Source of the DNA: Daucus carota subsp. sativus
Taxonomy: Eukaryota > Streptophyta > Magnoliopsida > Apiales > Apiaceae
Assembly (NCBI RefSeq): GCF_001625215.2
Contig: NC_030385.2
Span: forward strand, 28,141,135-28,205,134
DNA length: 64,000 nt
Direction: 5' to 3'
Shown here one piece after another: positions 45,470 to 58,980 of the stretch. A program made the position numbers and the translations under genes. Under the pieces are notes generated by a model. The model had not been told where the DNA came from. It did not search any database and was given only the letters and a program-made list of their open reading frames with translations. Numbering within the stretch: the stretch's first letter is position 1; each line of letters starts with the position of its first letter.

Positions 45470-45859
45470 GAGCAACCCAATTGTGTTACCCATTTTGAGC
45501 CCCTAAAATATAATAAAATAATGATTATTTAAAATATAGGTAAGCAAAAACTTGTTTTCCTCCAACAGTATTCCCTATAATCATCCCTATATTTGAAAAA
45601 ATAATATTTTATTAGAACTTTTACTATGATGGGGTAGATAAAAAGAGAGAGAAAATGAAAACTGAAAGAAAATGAGAGATGGAGATGAGGTGGAAAAAAT
45701 AAGAGTTTTTCTATTCCCTAAATAAGGGGTTTTGTTTTCTGTCACCTAAAAATTTTAGGTAAGGAGAGGATGGTTGGAGTGAAGAATTTTTACACAAACC
45801 CTTATTTTTGTCCACGTAGGCTCAGTATAGGTAAGGGAGATGTTCCCTTGGAGTTGCTC
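45470..45859. mobile_element. Tourist-like MITE
   Basis: Left end GAGCAACCCAATTG and right end CCTTGGAGTTGCTC pair as inverted repeats (GAGCAAC.CCAA), flanked by TAA on both sides (45467-45469 and 45860-45862). 390 bp, non-coding. Same group of ends as the elements at 12733 and 59990. Confidence 0.6.
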
Positions 45860-45986
45860 TAAAGATATGTAGCTTACCGGCACTGTTTTTTATATTCAAT
45901 CGAAAATATTTAATCCATCTCCTCCGTTTTTTCAGAGTTTTAATAAAATCGATAATGCTTATTCCGTCCCTCTTATTTGTATATAA

Positions 45987-45987
<1 letters not shown>

Positions 45988-46027
<40 letters not shown>
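45988..46027. repeat. (TTA)n microsatellite
   Basis: About 13 TTA units, followed by TCATCATCATTATTATTATA. Confidence 0.9.
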
Positions 46028-47807
46028 CATCATCATTATTATTATATATTTAATAACTCATAAATCATTAATAAGTAAAATTTCCCGAAGATATATTATA
46101 AACTCTCAACTTGTCAGATAAATTACGTTAAGTCATAAGTTACATTAAGTCATGAAGTTTAGCACGGGCTCTTAATCTAAGTTCAGCCAAGCAGGCTCTT
46201 AATCTCTATCTCCAATTAGTGTGACCTCAAAAACAAAATTGTTCCAACTTGAGTCTTGAGCATTCTATTCCACGTATTTGCTGCATGCTTTCTGCGATGT
46301 CATTTTCCTTTTATTTGTGCTTAATCAGTTGTGTAAGAATATAAACGAAGAAGCTATTCTTTTTATTATTTTGTCGGGTGAGAATAAAGCCCCCGTCGAA
46401 ATTTCTTTTGCAACTTCTCATCATTTTCAATTTTAACTTTTGAGTAACACACATGCTTGTATCTTTAGTGATTTTCTCGAGAACACTAATTTGATCAACA
46501 ATCATCTCATTGACATGACAACAACAATAAACTAACGGATTTTCTTCCATCATTTATGTCCGAAAACTTATGATTTCTTATACCCAAAATTACATAAAAG
46601 TACTGTAACATTTATATGGAATATTTCATTCGAATTTTCTAAAAAATCTTCTAAACACATAATCAATTTATAACCAACTCATTTAAAATATTAAAAATGA
46701 TCCGTCTCAAATTATTTGAACAACTTACTCTCTCAACGTACATTTTATATTCCGCGCTTTCACTTAATTTAAAAAATTATCTGTAAATTAAAAATAAAAA
46801 TATTTTTATGATACATAATTGAAATTGGTTTTTCTCAATAATACTAACACATTTTTGATTTATCTCTGGTGTTCTGTACTTATGATATTCCAGCCTCGTG
46901 AGTTGAACTGAAAAACTAATTTCATTCATGAATGTACCGAAAAGAATACGATATCCCTGAAAGTATATTAAAGCAAGAAAAGGTGATGTCTCTCTTGTGC
47001 TGTTCTATTTCCTATTATTGTGGCGGAATGACATAAGTTGTGTCACGAGAATGCCATGAAACCTAAACCCAAATTTCCCCTAGATTTTTATTCACTCTAC
47101 TAAGTATATAATAATAAGAGTAGGGCTACATGCACAAAATTGGGTACATAATTTTACACAAAATGACATGACAATCTAGGTGGGGAGTTTTAATTGGTGC
47201 TATTAATGCATGTACAGGGGCTCATTCCAATCATAAATTGACACATACTCATTCTGTGAATATTTCTGAATCCAATTATGTGCGTGTAGCATTTTCCTAA
47301 TAATAAATGCACACTGAATTAACAGTGCAGAGAAGAAGCACGCAGAAGAAAAGAGGAAAACAGGGAAGCTGCTCTTCACTTTTTGCAATATAATTCTTTC
47401 TAAACATCATTTCATTTGTACACACACAGAGTGGGTATGTACTGTATCTTTACATTAACAAACCCATTAACAAACACACTTTTGCCCCTACCCTCCTTCA
47501 ACTAATCATCATCATAATCTTCTCTTCCTCCCCTATTTATATCTTCATTTTCTTCATCCAAACCTCTGTACAATCATTCATTCTTTCACACCCCATTTCC
47601 CAATTATCATCATCTTTTTTTCATCTTAAAAATCCAATCTTGATTTTGTTATACCAGAAACAAGAAAAGCTTACATATTTACACATAACATACATATATA
47701 AACAGCCCCTTTTCTTGGAATCATGTTTTGCAAGTGTTGAGATCAGAAAGTTTTGATCTTTATTGGCTTTTTTGATTGTTCTTGAAATTTTAAGGAAAAA
47801 AGTTCAT
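46028..47807. other. Intergenic stretch and leader of the LUL-type E3 gene
   Basis: No gene recognised in the left part. From about 47400 the sequence becomes pyrimidine-rich (CTTCTTCATCC-type), as in plant 5' leaders. CATATATAAAC near 47692-47702 and CTATTTATA near 47533-47541 are two possible TATA boxes for the gene starting at 47808. Confidence 0.45.
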
Positions 47808-50800
47808 ATGGGTAACGTTGGCAGTAACAGCATGAATGGCCGGCGGCGACAGGGGAGTCGCCGGAGCCACCCACCGCCACCACCTCCTCAACAACCCCAG
47901 CAAGAAATTACCCCCAATCGATATGTATTCGCAGCTGCCACACCTTTACCTTCTCAATATCCTAACCCTAACCCTAACGCCCCTCCACCACCACCGTATT
48001 ATCAGTACCCTGGTTACCACCAGCCTCCCACGATGCCGGTGCCTTTACAGGCTCCGTATGATCACCATCATCGCGCGATGCCACCGCCTCAAATGCACCC
48101 GGGACAGGCTAATTGGGTTGGGGGACAGTATCCTTGTGGTTATGTAATGCCTGCTCCTACTCCTTATGTTGAACATCAGAAGGCTGTGACTATTAGGAAT
48201 GATGTTAACTTAAAGAAGGAGACTTTGCGGGTTGAGCCGGATGAGGAGAACCCCGGAAAGTTTCTTGTTACATTTACTTTTGATGCCACTGTTGCTGGAA
48301 GGTACTGCTGTTTCTGTTACAAGTTTAATTGTCCGATATTAGAATGACTTGATTATATTTTTCTTTTTGAACTGATATGTGAACCAAATTTACTTTAGAC
48401 ATTATTTTATTGGATTCAGCAGGACAAATATGTTTGTTCATATTTCATGTCAATATGTTTTATGTTAACTTATTTTTAATGTTATTGTTGAAGGAGAGAT
48501 TGACAATAAGCTATATTTTGAAAAATATAACATGATTTTTAGAGTTGAGATGAGTTCCAGTACTCTGATAAAGATATTTCAGCTTAACTTGTGAGAACAA
48601 TTTAATAGGAATGTATGAGACCCTGTTATAGTTTTTAGCACAGAAGAGTATGAAGACCTTTGTTGGAACTTGGAAGGTTAAGTTAAGAAGCGAGAATTTG
48701 TATGTGAACTTCTGAAAACTAGTTTGGTTTTAGGTTGGAAACATGCTTATTCTGTTAAGCTTTAAAGTGATATTCTCATAAGTTATTGTTTCACTGTTAG
48801 TTATACTAGAAGATCGCAATGCCAATTGCCAAGGCACATATTATTGAATCACTAGAACATTCATCCAAAAGATTTTGACTTGAGAAGTATATTGTTAATG
48901 TTACATCATAATAGAAAAAGTCATGGTATTATTTTCTAATTGGATTGTATTGTTAAATTGAATACAATTTTTCTTCCGTTATATATATAACTTATTGTCT
49001 GTCTACAACTTGGCCTCGATATGATTCTTCGTTTTGTTTTTAGATATCCTCCATTCTTTTTGCTCTGCAAGGTTGTCTTGGCACTATCGTACCTACACGT
49101 TAAAACAAAAGTTGACCCGTCTTGGTTTGCTGATATGACTGTTTATCTTTTGTTTAGCGTGCATGTTCATACTAATTACCATGTGTGGCAAATCTTGCTT
49201 TTAACAAAAGAAAATATAAGTGATGTACTTAAACACAGGACGCCTCCTCTAACCACTGATATTAAAGTCTAACTTGATTTCCTTTTGTTATGACATTTGT
49301 GCAGCATTACAGTTATTTTTTTCGCAAAAGAGGACGAAGACTGTAACCTGACACCAATGAAGGAAAGCATATATGCACCAGTAACAGTACATTTCCCACA
49401 AGGTTTGGGCCAGAAATTTAGACAGCCCTCAGGAACAGGGATAGACTTTTCAGCTTGTGAAGAGGCAGAACTAGTGAAAGAGGGTGAACTGGATGTTTAT
49501 CCACTTGTAGTGAAGGCAGAGACATCCCCAAGCGACCAAAGTGGATCAGCAGATGGAAACACTGAAACTGGAGCCAGCAACTCCCAGATCACTCAAGCAG
49601 TGTTTGAGAAGGAAAGGGGTGAATATCAGGTGAGAGTTCTGAAGCAAATTTTATGGGTGAATGGAATGAGGTATGAGCTTCAGGAGATATTTGGCATTGG
49701 TAATTCGGTTGATGGTGATCTAGACGGGAATGATCCTGGAAAAGAATGTGTTATCTGCTTGTCAGAACCTCGTGACACAACTGTACTTCCATGCAGACAC
49801 ATGGTAATCTTTTTTTCAGTTGTGTTTTGAAAAATCCTGAATGAGCCTAGTATTGTTAACCTTGTGCATAATTTCCTTTTTTAGCCATTCACACAATTAC
49901 AAACATATAAGTCTTGCTTGGCATGGCTACTTTTTGACTTGCACAATTAAGAAAAATTAACTTTATTTTTATTTAATAACATATATATGATGAATTTACG
50001 TCGTATTAAATTATAACTCTTACCAACCTATGGCACCTTTCATATATAACTGTGTCCTATATGGTTTTATAATATTTATTAATATCATTATGTTATCTAT
50101 AATAATTGTTTAGTAATATTGTTAAAAGTTTTATCACTTTCATGTGAACTTAGATTGAAACTGGACAATTTTTGTCATTTGCGTGCAGAACTTGACTTTA
50201 TACATGAAGAATTAGGGTTATTATTTCATACTTTTCAGTAATTCTGTATCTAGATTTGACCTTTAAATTTTATTATTTTCATTGAAAAATATTTGTTCAT
50301 TACTTTTACTTAATATAGTTAGAGATGGATAGAGTAACTTGTCGTATTCTTACGTGTGGATTATTTGCTTTTACTTTAATAATTTACTTGATGGGATTTA
50401 GAATTTGTTAATTTTTTATCGTAATCAAATCACACCATTTTCTTTTCGAATGTTTATACTTTTTCATTCTAGAGCAACTCTTCAAATATCAATGAAGATT
50501 ACTTAGAAATAATGATTTGTAGGAGAAGTCTCCATTTCCTAGATTTTAATTTTGTTTTCAATCTAAATCAAAGAACTTTAAAACTAACCTAGTCGAACCA
50601 ATATAACGGACTGCTTATTAGTTTAGTAACCGAGTTGGAATACCAAATTCCAAGAAGAATGAACAATTCAGCACCCAATAAAACTGCATGGCTCCAATTT
50701 AGTTTCTATAATACAGTATTGATGTGAGTGATATCTGTAGTTTCATGTCCCTTTATATCAGTGAGTGACTTTCTTTTTATTTATGTAATTGGGTAGACCA

Positions 50801-51336
50801 TTTAAACCTTAACCACCATTCAACATTCCCAATTAATAAATAGGAGAACAAACTTGGTAAATGTTGATTTCACCTAGAATAGTTGTTAGCAAAGCTTGTT
50901 GCCATATTCGATGAAATGGCTGGAAGCTGTTACAGTTCCAAGATTAAAGTATTGAAGAATAAATCTATTCCATAAGTGAAGAATGAGCTACCCCTGTCAT
51001 TAATTTAAACTTTTATAATTGACGCTTTCACTATATTGGCCTTGTATAGTTACATTGGTCATGTTATCTAGATTCGTTTCCCTAAGACTCTTGCATATAG
51101 CCTACTTTGCTTCTGCTCCCATTAAGGTAATGGCCTTCTATGTAATTTCCAGTTTTATGACCCGTATCTTATTATTTGATGCTTTCTTAATGCAGTGTAT
51201 GTGCAGTGGCTGTGCCAAAGTTCTAAGGTTCCAAACAAACAGGTGTCCTATATGTCGGCAGCCAGTTGAGAGGCTTCTGGAGATCAAGGTCAACAGTGAA
51301 ACTGTTGAGGCAAGCACAGATGAGTCTCTGCCATGA
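47808..51336 (+). CDS. LUL: RING E3 ubiquitin ligase, LOG2/LUL (MGRN1-like) family
   Basis: Exons 47808-48301, 49305-49803 and 51196-51336 total 1134 nt, giving 377 aa. The N-terminus MGNVGS is an N-myristoylation motif, followed by a Pro/Gln-rich, His/Tyr-rich low-complexity region (residues about 20-130). Next comes the conserved DAR2-like region ([18 protein letters not shown]... ITVIFFAKE... [19 protein letters not shown]), then a C-terminal RING at about residues 313-352 (CVICL... [16 protein letters not shown]... [10 protein letters not shown]), split by the last intron between CRHM and CMC. The family ubiquitinates membrane-associated targets; in Arabidopsis LOG2 acts with GLUTAMINE DUMPER proteins in amino-acid export. 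Start chosen for the myristoylation glycine; an in-frame ATG upstream at 47763 would destroy it. Which LUL paralogue is not resolved. Confidence 0.93.
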
Positions 51337-52262
51337 CAGTGATGTACTGTTGCGTGCTATCCGCTTTTCCTTACGCATTTTAATCAAACCTCGGTGTCTC
51401 CTGCATGACTAAGTTTAATAACTGAATTGGGATCTCATTAATATCCAGATTGATTCAAATGTAGTGGTGTGTTTTACGTGAGTTCGTAGCGCTAGATGTA
51501 CGCTGATTTTTTTTTTGCATGATTTTGCTGACTGCTTGTTGGCACTCTCCTAGTCTCCTTGTATTATTGGAAATGAGATATATAGTTTGTTTAGTTTGCA
51601 TTTGCTTTGTGCAGTTCCTTGTATGCTTTGGCATAGGAAATATACTAGTGTTTTGCTCCCGTTTTATTATCTTCCTACATTTCCGTTTGATAATCAATCA
51701 ATTAGATCCATCTTAATGTCGCTTCCTGGAGCTGCCCCAGCCAACAGTATGCCTAAGTAAGTTGATCTTTTAAGAATGTATGACCTCTTTTGACAAGCGA
51801 ACTCCTCAAGATTGAACCTCTTTCTTAGGTTGGTTAGGGAGCTTTAGCAATTGCCAGACGGATACTTGAGCTCTATGCTTCTGGTGAAGAATAGATCCCC
51901 ATAATTTCTCCTACACAGACCAGGTATGTTCGGTTATTCTCTTATTATATCTGGTTTATGATACAAGGGCGCGGCTCTTTGGATAAATGGTGGAGTTCAA
52001 AATAATAGTTACCCATTGCTAAGATCTCAAAGTATGGGAAGGTAAAGGCAGGTTAAAACTCACTAGTTAGCTTATGTACTCCATTTCATTGGGTTTGGGG
52101 TGACAAACGTACACTGGGCCCTTTGTTTCCCGGATGGTAAAACTATCCAGTGTCCGAACTGCTATCTTGTCAACCAAATTAGGTTCTGGTTTGCAGCCCA
52201 ATATCTAGGCACTGATGGTTCTCCCAAAAACCCTGTTTGGAAGTACTTTCTAAAGTTTACTA
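51337..52262. other. 3' flank of the LUL-type gene
   Basis: 3' untranslated region and flank. No additional coding domain recognised in either strand. Confidence 0.45.
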
Positions 52263-52388
52263 CTTCATTTATCCCTCTTATTTGAAAAAAAATTCAAAAT
52301 AATTTTTCAAACTATATTTCATGAGAGCAGTAGAATGTGTGCCGAGCTCCCGTCGCCCAATTTAAACAATTGAGAGGGATAGAGGGAG
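52263..52388. mobile_element. Very short degenerate Stowaway-like MITE
   Basis: Starts CTTCATTTATCCCTCTTATT and ends CAATTGAGAGGGATAGAGGG+AG, an imperfect inverted repeat, with TA on both sides (52261-52262 and 52389-52390). 126 bp. Confidence 0.6.
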
Positions 52389-52455
52389 TATTAAAATTAG
52401 CAAATTTGAACTGGTATGAATACCAGGGAACCCTGGTTTCTAGTACCAGGTAGGC

Positions 52456-52607
52456 TGCGTCCATCTCAAACTCCAGATACCCGTATCTTTGACATAATGG
52501 GTATGTTTGGATTACTGTTCTGATTATGTTTCGCGTCCATCTCAACCTCCCAATACCCATATTTTTGACATAACGGGTATGTTTGGATCACTGTTTTGAT
52601 TATTTCT
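52456..52607. repeat. Two-copy tandem repeat, ~76-bp unit
   Basis: GCGTCCATCTCAA.CTCC... followed by ATACCC.TAT.TTTGACATAA and GGGTATGTTTGGAT.ACTGTT occurs twice in a row (52456-52531 and 52532-52607), with about ten differences. Confidence 0.8.
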
Positions 52608-52666
52608 CGTAATACAATCAGGGGTGATCACGAATGACATTCACACAATATAAATCTAGCTAGTGA

Positions 52667-52675
<9 letters not shown>

Positions 52676-52698
<23 letters not shown>

Positions 52699-52702
52699 GC
52701 AG
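52676..52702. repeat. (CAG)9 microsatellite
   Basis: Nine perfect CAG units preceded by an (AC)n tract. It lies in no recognised coding frame. Confidence 0.9.
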
Positions 52703-54278
52703 TCCTGGGCAGAATGATTAGAGATGATGGGTGTACAAACTGGGCTCAGAATGATTACAAACTACTCAATGGTCTATATGAAAAGCTAAGCTAAATCAGC
52801 AAAAGAGCGCACAGAGTGAAGAAATGGTTGATGGGTTTAGCAATGATGAAACGAAATGCCCAGTGGGGCGTTTGATTCGGGAGGATCAAAAGGCATTGAT
52901 TAACACACAACAAAAATGGTGGGTGACATAAATTCCTATAATGTGCTTGTCTCCATGTACACAACGAATCAGATTCCATTCAAGTGGAGCACTCACAGAT
53001 ACACACATTATAACAACAATAATAATAATAACAATGCATATCTTAATTTGGTTAATGCTCCATTATTACACTCGGCTCATTGGTGTGCAAGGAGCCCTCT
53101 GTCGTTGTCATTACAGGGATATGGTATCTAGTAAAAGCAGAGATCATTTTCCTTGGACCTTTCATATGCTTCTGCCACTATGCTTTGACCTCATTTGCCA
53201 AACATGAATCAAAAATCATGTAATCGAGGAACGTTTTTTGGCGGCGAATTTTTTCTTATAATTATTTGGCTCTTGCTAGATAATTAGAGGTTAATTAAGA
53301 TGTGTGCATATATATTATAATTTTTGCAACTACAGGAAAGAATAGTGTGCATCTTGTATCCTATTGTATTGGGTTCGGATCCGGTTCGGATCCTCACATA
53401 TCTATGTCAACAACACATGTTTACTCAAAATATAATGCTAGACAGCTTAATTCTAATTTTATGATATGTACAAGGAGTGCTATAGTAGTATCATTTAGCT
53501 CGAAAATTAACTCATCTTTCAGGATTTTTCACATTTGACGCTCTTTCTTATCAAATATATATTAACATCGTTCATATATTTTGGACCAACTGTCATCTAT
53601 ATTAATTAAAAGATATTTTTTTTGACGGAAGTTTGAAGATATAATTTAAACCTGATATTATTGACTTTTGTCTCAAATGGCCTATTTATCATCGGTTTTA
53701 TTTCTATATCTACGATGATGTCCAGATTCGAGAAAAAGCAAAATATACAATTTGCTATAATATCTATTTTTGATTTGTTGCATGTGTTTTTAACGAAATG
53801 AAATGAATGAACTGGTATATGGTAAAACGCTTATTAAATTTTTTAATGCCCATAAATTCGTTAAGTATTTTAGTACATACTAATTGATCGTTAATTATTT
53901 ATAACTTTGGTAGGGTGAACACATGAGAATTATTATAATTATATTTATATTTATAATTACAACGTTGTTAATTTTGTATTTACATTCACGTATATCAAAA
54001 AAGTTTTATGAACGAAACACATACCCAATTTTTTTTACAGAAAAATAGTTTAATTAGTATTTAAATTTGAATTCTTAGCATAATAAAAGTGATTAGTTAT
54101 GTGATTAATATTATTACCAGATTGTACATGTATTCTCCCGCCCTTGTAACTTCTGGCTGCTGGCCGTCGTTCTCAAGAGGCGCAGCCAGTAGAAGCCCAA
54201 CACAAGAACTTTTCTGGTTTTGTTAGAGCCTAACATTTGTTCTTTTACAAGTTGTATGAATTTCATAGAATTTTAGAT
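52703..54278. other. Intergenic stretch upstream of the RING-CH gene
   Basis: AT-rich in the 53.5-54.1 kb part. No gene or transposon end recognised. The promoter of the RING-CH gene must lie near the right end. Confidence 0.45.
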
Positions 54279-56893
54279 ATGGAAAATTCCCATGATAATC
54301 ATTTGCACAAACATGATGATAGTGATCATGATAATGATATAGATGGTGATATTGATGCTACCATCAACAATCCAGCTCCTTCTACCCAGGTATTTGCTTC
54401 TTTTACCTTCAATTCTTGTTTTTTTTTTTTTTTGAAATTTATTTAATTCATGTCCTTGTCTTTAATTTCCCTGTTTTTTCCTTGTGTTTGTCAACTTAAA
54501 ATTCGAAAAATATTACATGTTGTTTTGTTTGGTGTTATGAATTTCTCAATGCTTCTGGATTATTAATTTATGCTCATGCAATCTTGCGATATATTTTTGG
54601 AATTTTTGAAGCCCGGGGAAAGACCATACCAGGCTGATGATGAAACAGAAAGAACAAGTTCTTGGCTAAAAATCCGAATTGTTGTACAAGAACATGCATG
54701 ATGCATGCATGGTTTCTGTGTTTGGCCACTACTAATTTTAACCAGTTTTGCTTTTTGTTCTGATGTTTTCTCGGAACAAATTATGTTTTTGAATTATGGC
54801 CTAGATTTTATTTTTTTGATTCATTGTTGTTTAGGGAGGAAGCCGGAGTGAAATAAGTGAAGAAGCGGTGTGGAATCAGCCAAACCTAGTTGTCCAGATT
54901 GCGGAGAGGAGTCATGAGAGCTCTTCTGCAGAGAACTCTGTGAAAATAAACATTGCCAGAACTCCCAGTAGAATGAACCTTCCAAGTACCCCTAGCTCTT
55001 CTAAAACCAATGTGCCTTCGAGTCCATTTGCTCAAGGTAGATCATCCTTTAAAGGCCTCTTTCCGAGACTGAATCTCAAAATGAGGGACACCAATGCAGG
55101 TTCACCATCATCACAACATAAGTCTTCCCCAAGGACTTTTTCAATCTCAAACCTATTTACAACCAAAATGAAGGTAGCAGCCTCTTTACCGGTATCACCA
55201 GTTGCACACTCGAATCCTGGGTCTACACATGGGGGGAAATCAACCAATTCACGGAGTACATTTGTAAGTATAAGCCTCTTGGTGGATACAGAGATACTTA
55301 GTCAGTTTTATACCCAATTTTTGCAATTAAATGTTCATGATACTTCAGATTAGAATTGTGTTCATGATAGGAATTTGATTGCTCAAGGAGCTACAAAGTT
55401 GTGTCTTAGTGTTTAAAAATTTTATAACTTCGTCTCTCTGTGAAAGAAGATTCAATCCGCTTTGTCGTTCTAAAATACTCAATTTACAGAAAAACGGAAA
55501 CATTCATAGATCACAATCAGTCCCGGACCTAATTAAAGGCACACAGTCGGATTCTTTAGGGGGTGTATTTCGTGTAATTCCAGCTACTCCCCATGTGGAA
55601 GGAGAAACTGGTGCAGCATCAATTTCTAATCAGCCTCTGGATGCTGGTAATTTTTGTTTTTAAGTTGCTATATATGCCTACTTGGATTTTTATTGTTCTG
55701 TGTTGCTTGGTTTAGAGAGTTCACACTTCTTAGTCTCCAACACCTTATCTGTAGTCTTGTATTTCAGATGAAAATGATGATGACCATGAACACATAGCGG
55801 AAGAAGAAGCCGTTTGTAGAATCTGCTTTGTAGAACTAGAGGAGGATGGAGATACCTTTAAGATGGAGTGTAACTGCAAAGGTGATCTTGCCCTGGTGCA
55901 CAAAGAATGTGTAATCAAATGGTTTAGCATCAAAGGTAACAAGACATGCGAGGTTTGCAAGCAAGAGGTTCAAAATCTACCTGTCACCCTTTTACGGATA
56001 CAATCTAATAGAAGCCGTAGAAACAGACCGAGACCTGCTCAAGCTAATCAAAACAGGCAAGTGATGTGCCTTGAAGAGTTAATTTCTTTTCTGTCAAATA
56101 AGAAGTTGCAGTATTGTGATATAAACTACAATTTTGAGGATCTTGGCCTGAAATCTGTATACGTTTGATCAGTATTTTGCAGAATGTGCCTGTACTAGTC
56201 TTGGTTAGCATGGTCTGCTACTTCTGTTTTCTGGAGGAACTTTTGGTAAGCCAAGATGAATCTTAGACTTTTATATTCTTACGTTTATAAGTGTCCTTAG
56301 AACTGATCTTTGGATGCAGTCTTCAGGATTAGGATCAACTGCAATAGCCATATCTTTGCCGTTTTCCTGCGTGATAGGTATCCTGGCATCCATAGCATCG
56401 ACAACAATGGGTATGTGTATCATTTCCGCTATTCTATGAACGTGATACGCCAAAGTAACTATTGTTGCCTCTGTGTGACTGAATCCTTGCAATTTGTATT
56501 TAGTACGGAAATCATTTGCCTGGTTATACGCAACCATGCAGCTGGCATTGGTGGTCCTCTATGCACACCTCTTCTATAAAGTGGTAAGTGACGTGTTCAA
56601 CTCGTTGCTTTAATCTACTGTCAAAATAGTAAACAAGCTTTCTGCCTTCCGTGATCTTTTCTCCTAAAGAAGCATGATGCTGAATTTTCATGGCTTCTGA
56701 TATTTTTTTTGAATATTTGGTGTGGGAACAGCTAGGCGTGCAGGCAATCTTGTCTGTTTTTCTTGCAGCATTTTGTGGATTCGGAACTGCAATAGTCGGA
56801 ACCATCAGCCTGATTGGACTCATAAAAATGATAAACGGATCGCAAGAAGCAAGCCTGCCGGAGCAGTCATCTGGTTCTCCGCGAGAGACTTGA
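54279..56893 (+). CDS. Membrane RING-CH (MARCH-like) E3 ubiquitin ligase
   Basis: Exons 54279-54389, 54835-55263, 55490-55646, 55768-56060, 56183-56245, 56320-56410, 56504-56583 and 56732-56893 total 1386 nt, giving 461 aa, all phases consistent. The N-terminus is His/Asp-rich ([17 protein letters not shown]), followed by a long Ser/Pro-rich region. The C4HC3 RING-CH (RINGv) domain lies at about residues 249-300: [40 protein letters not shown], then TCEVCK. Four hydrophobic segments follow ([65 protein letters not shown]), so it is a multi-pass membrane ligase. An alternative start (54237) would add MFFYKLYEFHRILD. A repeat spans the stop codon and 3' end. Confidence 0.9.
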
Positions 56894-57056
56894 ATCACGG
56901 TACCCAAATGCACCAAGCAACTGCCGAGTCATCTGGTTCTCCGCGAGAGACTTGAATCACGGTACCCCTAATGCACCCAGCAACTGCCTGCCGGAGCAGT
57001 CATCTGGTTTTCCGTGAGAAACTTGAATCACGGTAACCCAAATGCACCCAGCAACT
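56862..57056. repeat. Three-copy tandem repeat spanning the RING-CH stop codon
   Basis: A unit of about 60 bp containing GTCATCTGGTTCTCCGCGAG, AGACTTGAATCACGGTACC and AATGCACC.AGCAACTGCC repeats three times. The first unit encodes the last residues SSGSPRET and the TGA; the second and third lie in the presumed 3' untranslated region. Unit 3 has more changes (TTTTCCGTGAGAAAC). Confidence 0.88.
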
Positions 57057-57929
57057 GCGCACAAAATGTTTGTTGGTTCTTCATGTAAATTTATTAGGTC
57101 TTCAGATAGAAGCTTGAACCACACCAAGGAAAGATGAAAAACCATAGTATAGTCCATATATTAATGGGAGTAATTCTATCGTAGCAAGTACGTAATATAT
57201 ATTAGCAATTTTCTGTAGATGAAGACACTTTCAAGTAGTCTCTTACTCTTTCTACTTATATACAACTGGACCAAAACAAAAATCTTAGAAAATTTGACTG
57301 GCATAAAATTCTTATAGCCTATCGTCAATCCAAACTCTTGAAGCTTTAAACCACTGAACCATCTTCCAGGCTCCTCGACTAGTAATTGAGTATATAACAA
57401 AGAAGTCTAATATATTACAATCATCAATCTGTAAGTAACCAGCCACTCTTCAACAAATATAATCTCAATAGAACAACTTTTTGAAGAATCAAGACAGACG
57501 GGAGAATTAAAATCAGATCTAAACATTATGATATTTGTTTTAACAAACTGCATAAGAACCCTCGCAGTCCAGGCATGGAAAGATGCAATGACTGCATCAA
57601 AAATCCACATATAAATAACATTAACATCATCTTTGTGAATCAATTCCAACCAATAATGGTTAGAGAAAAAGGATCTGCAAGTTTAAAGTTAAATACGGTC
57701 CTTTATTTTTCGCCAATATCTTATAAACAACCATCTCATACTTACAGTGTAAGTAGTCACTCTCTAATCTAAAGTGCCACCAGTGGCTCCATTCCTAAGC
57801 TGTACATTGGATGTCCCTTGACCTCAGACCCGCAAATTATGTCTATGCACTGACCAATAGCGAATATGCAATTAAAGTTGCAACCTAGAAAACAGCTTTG
57901 GCGTTTGACTCTTCCGATGACAGGACTTG
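57057..57929. other. Convergent intergenic region between two genes
   Basis: 3' ends of the RING-CH gene (+) and the WD40 gene (-) face each other here. No further gene or repeat recognised. Confidence 0.5.
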
Positions 57930-58929
57930 TTATTGCCTGTAAGAACTAGTTTTTCCGGTGGACAAGGGCTTATCTTTCAAACTTGTAGCCAAAAGAGTGT
58001 CAGAGTTGGTCTGGCTTTCAGCAAAACCTGGCCTCATCCAGATTTTTATTTGTCCTTCTCGACATACTGTAAGAATAGATTGTGGTGTGAAAAGCAACCC
58101 TGATAGCGGCTCAGTATGAACACGATGAGCTACTAGAGGGGAAAGTTTTGGCACATCTCGCATGCGAGGGGCGGGTTGCAGAGTACCAACAGGACAACCA
58201 CTTTCCCAGTGAGAGGATTGACTTCCAGTACTAAATGTGGGTGAACCACCGGGAGGTCGGCGTACCGGCACTACAATTTCATCCATTTCCAGGTCCCATA
58301 GAAGTAATTGTGTATCCTACATAAAGGAAACATGCAGATAATAGAATATGGAAAAAGGCAGGTTATATATGGAACAACAAATTAACATAGGACACACATA
58401 ACGGCAATACAGGTCACTTTTCGTGGTCACCGATATAATAATATTCGATATAATAATATTTTCAGAAGACTAATGCTGAAAACACATACATAAATCTCTA
58501 AATTGGGATCACCTTCTACAAACCTGCAGCAGGTGGTCCTCTAATTTTAGAAATATGTATGTTTAAAACATAAATATTTGTTAAAAAACCAATGCACACC
58601 AAAGAGCAAAAGCATCAACGAGCATTAGCAAAAAAAAAGCACACAATACATGATAACTCAATATATATCGCATATATTTGATGTAAACATAATAATATTT
58701 TTCAATTTAACACAAATATGTTGTATTATATGCGATGCATGGGTATTTGTTATTATTTTAAATTTTCTTCTATATGTTTAAATAATTATAACAATATTTT
58801 ATTGAAATTCTAGCATAAATAATAATTATAAGTTTAAGAAAAATGAATTAGAATATAAAAATATGGATAATTTGGTTTCTAGTTTGTAGGCTAATTTGGT
58901 TTGTATTGAAGTAAGACTCTCTCTCTACA

Positions 58930-58980
<51 letters not shown>

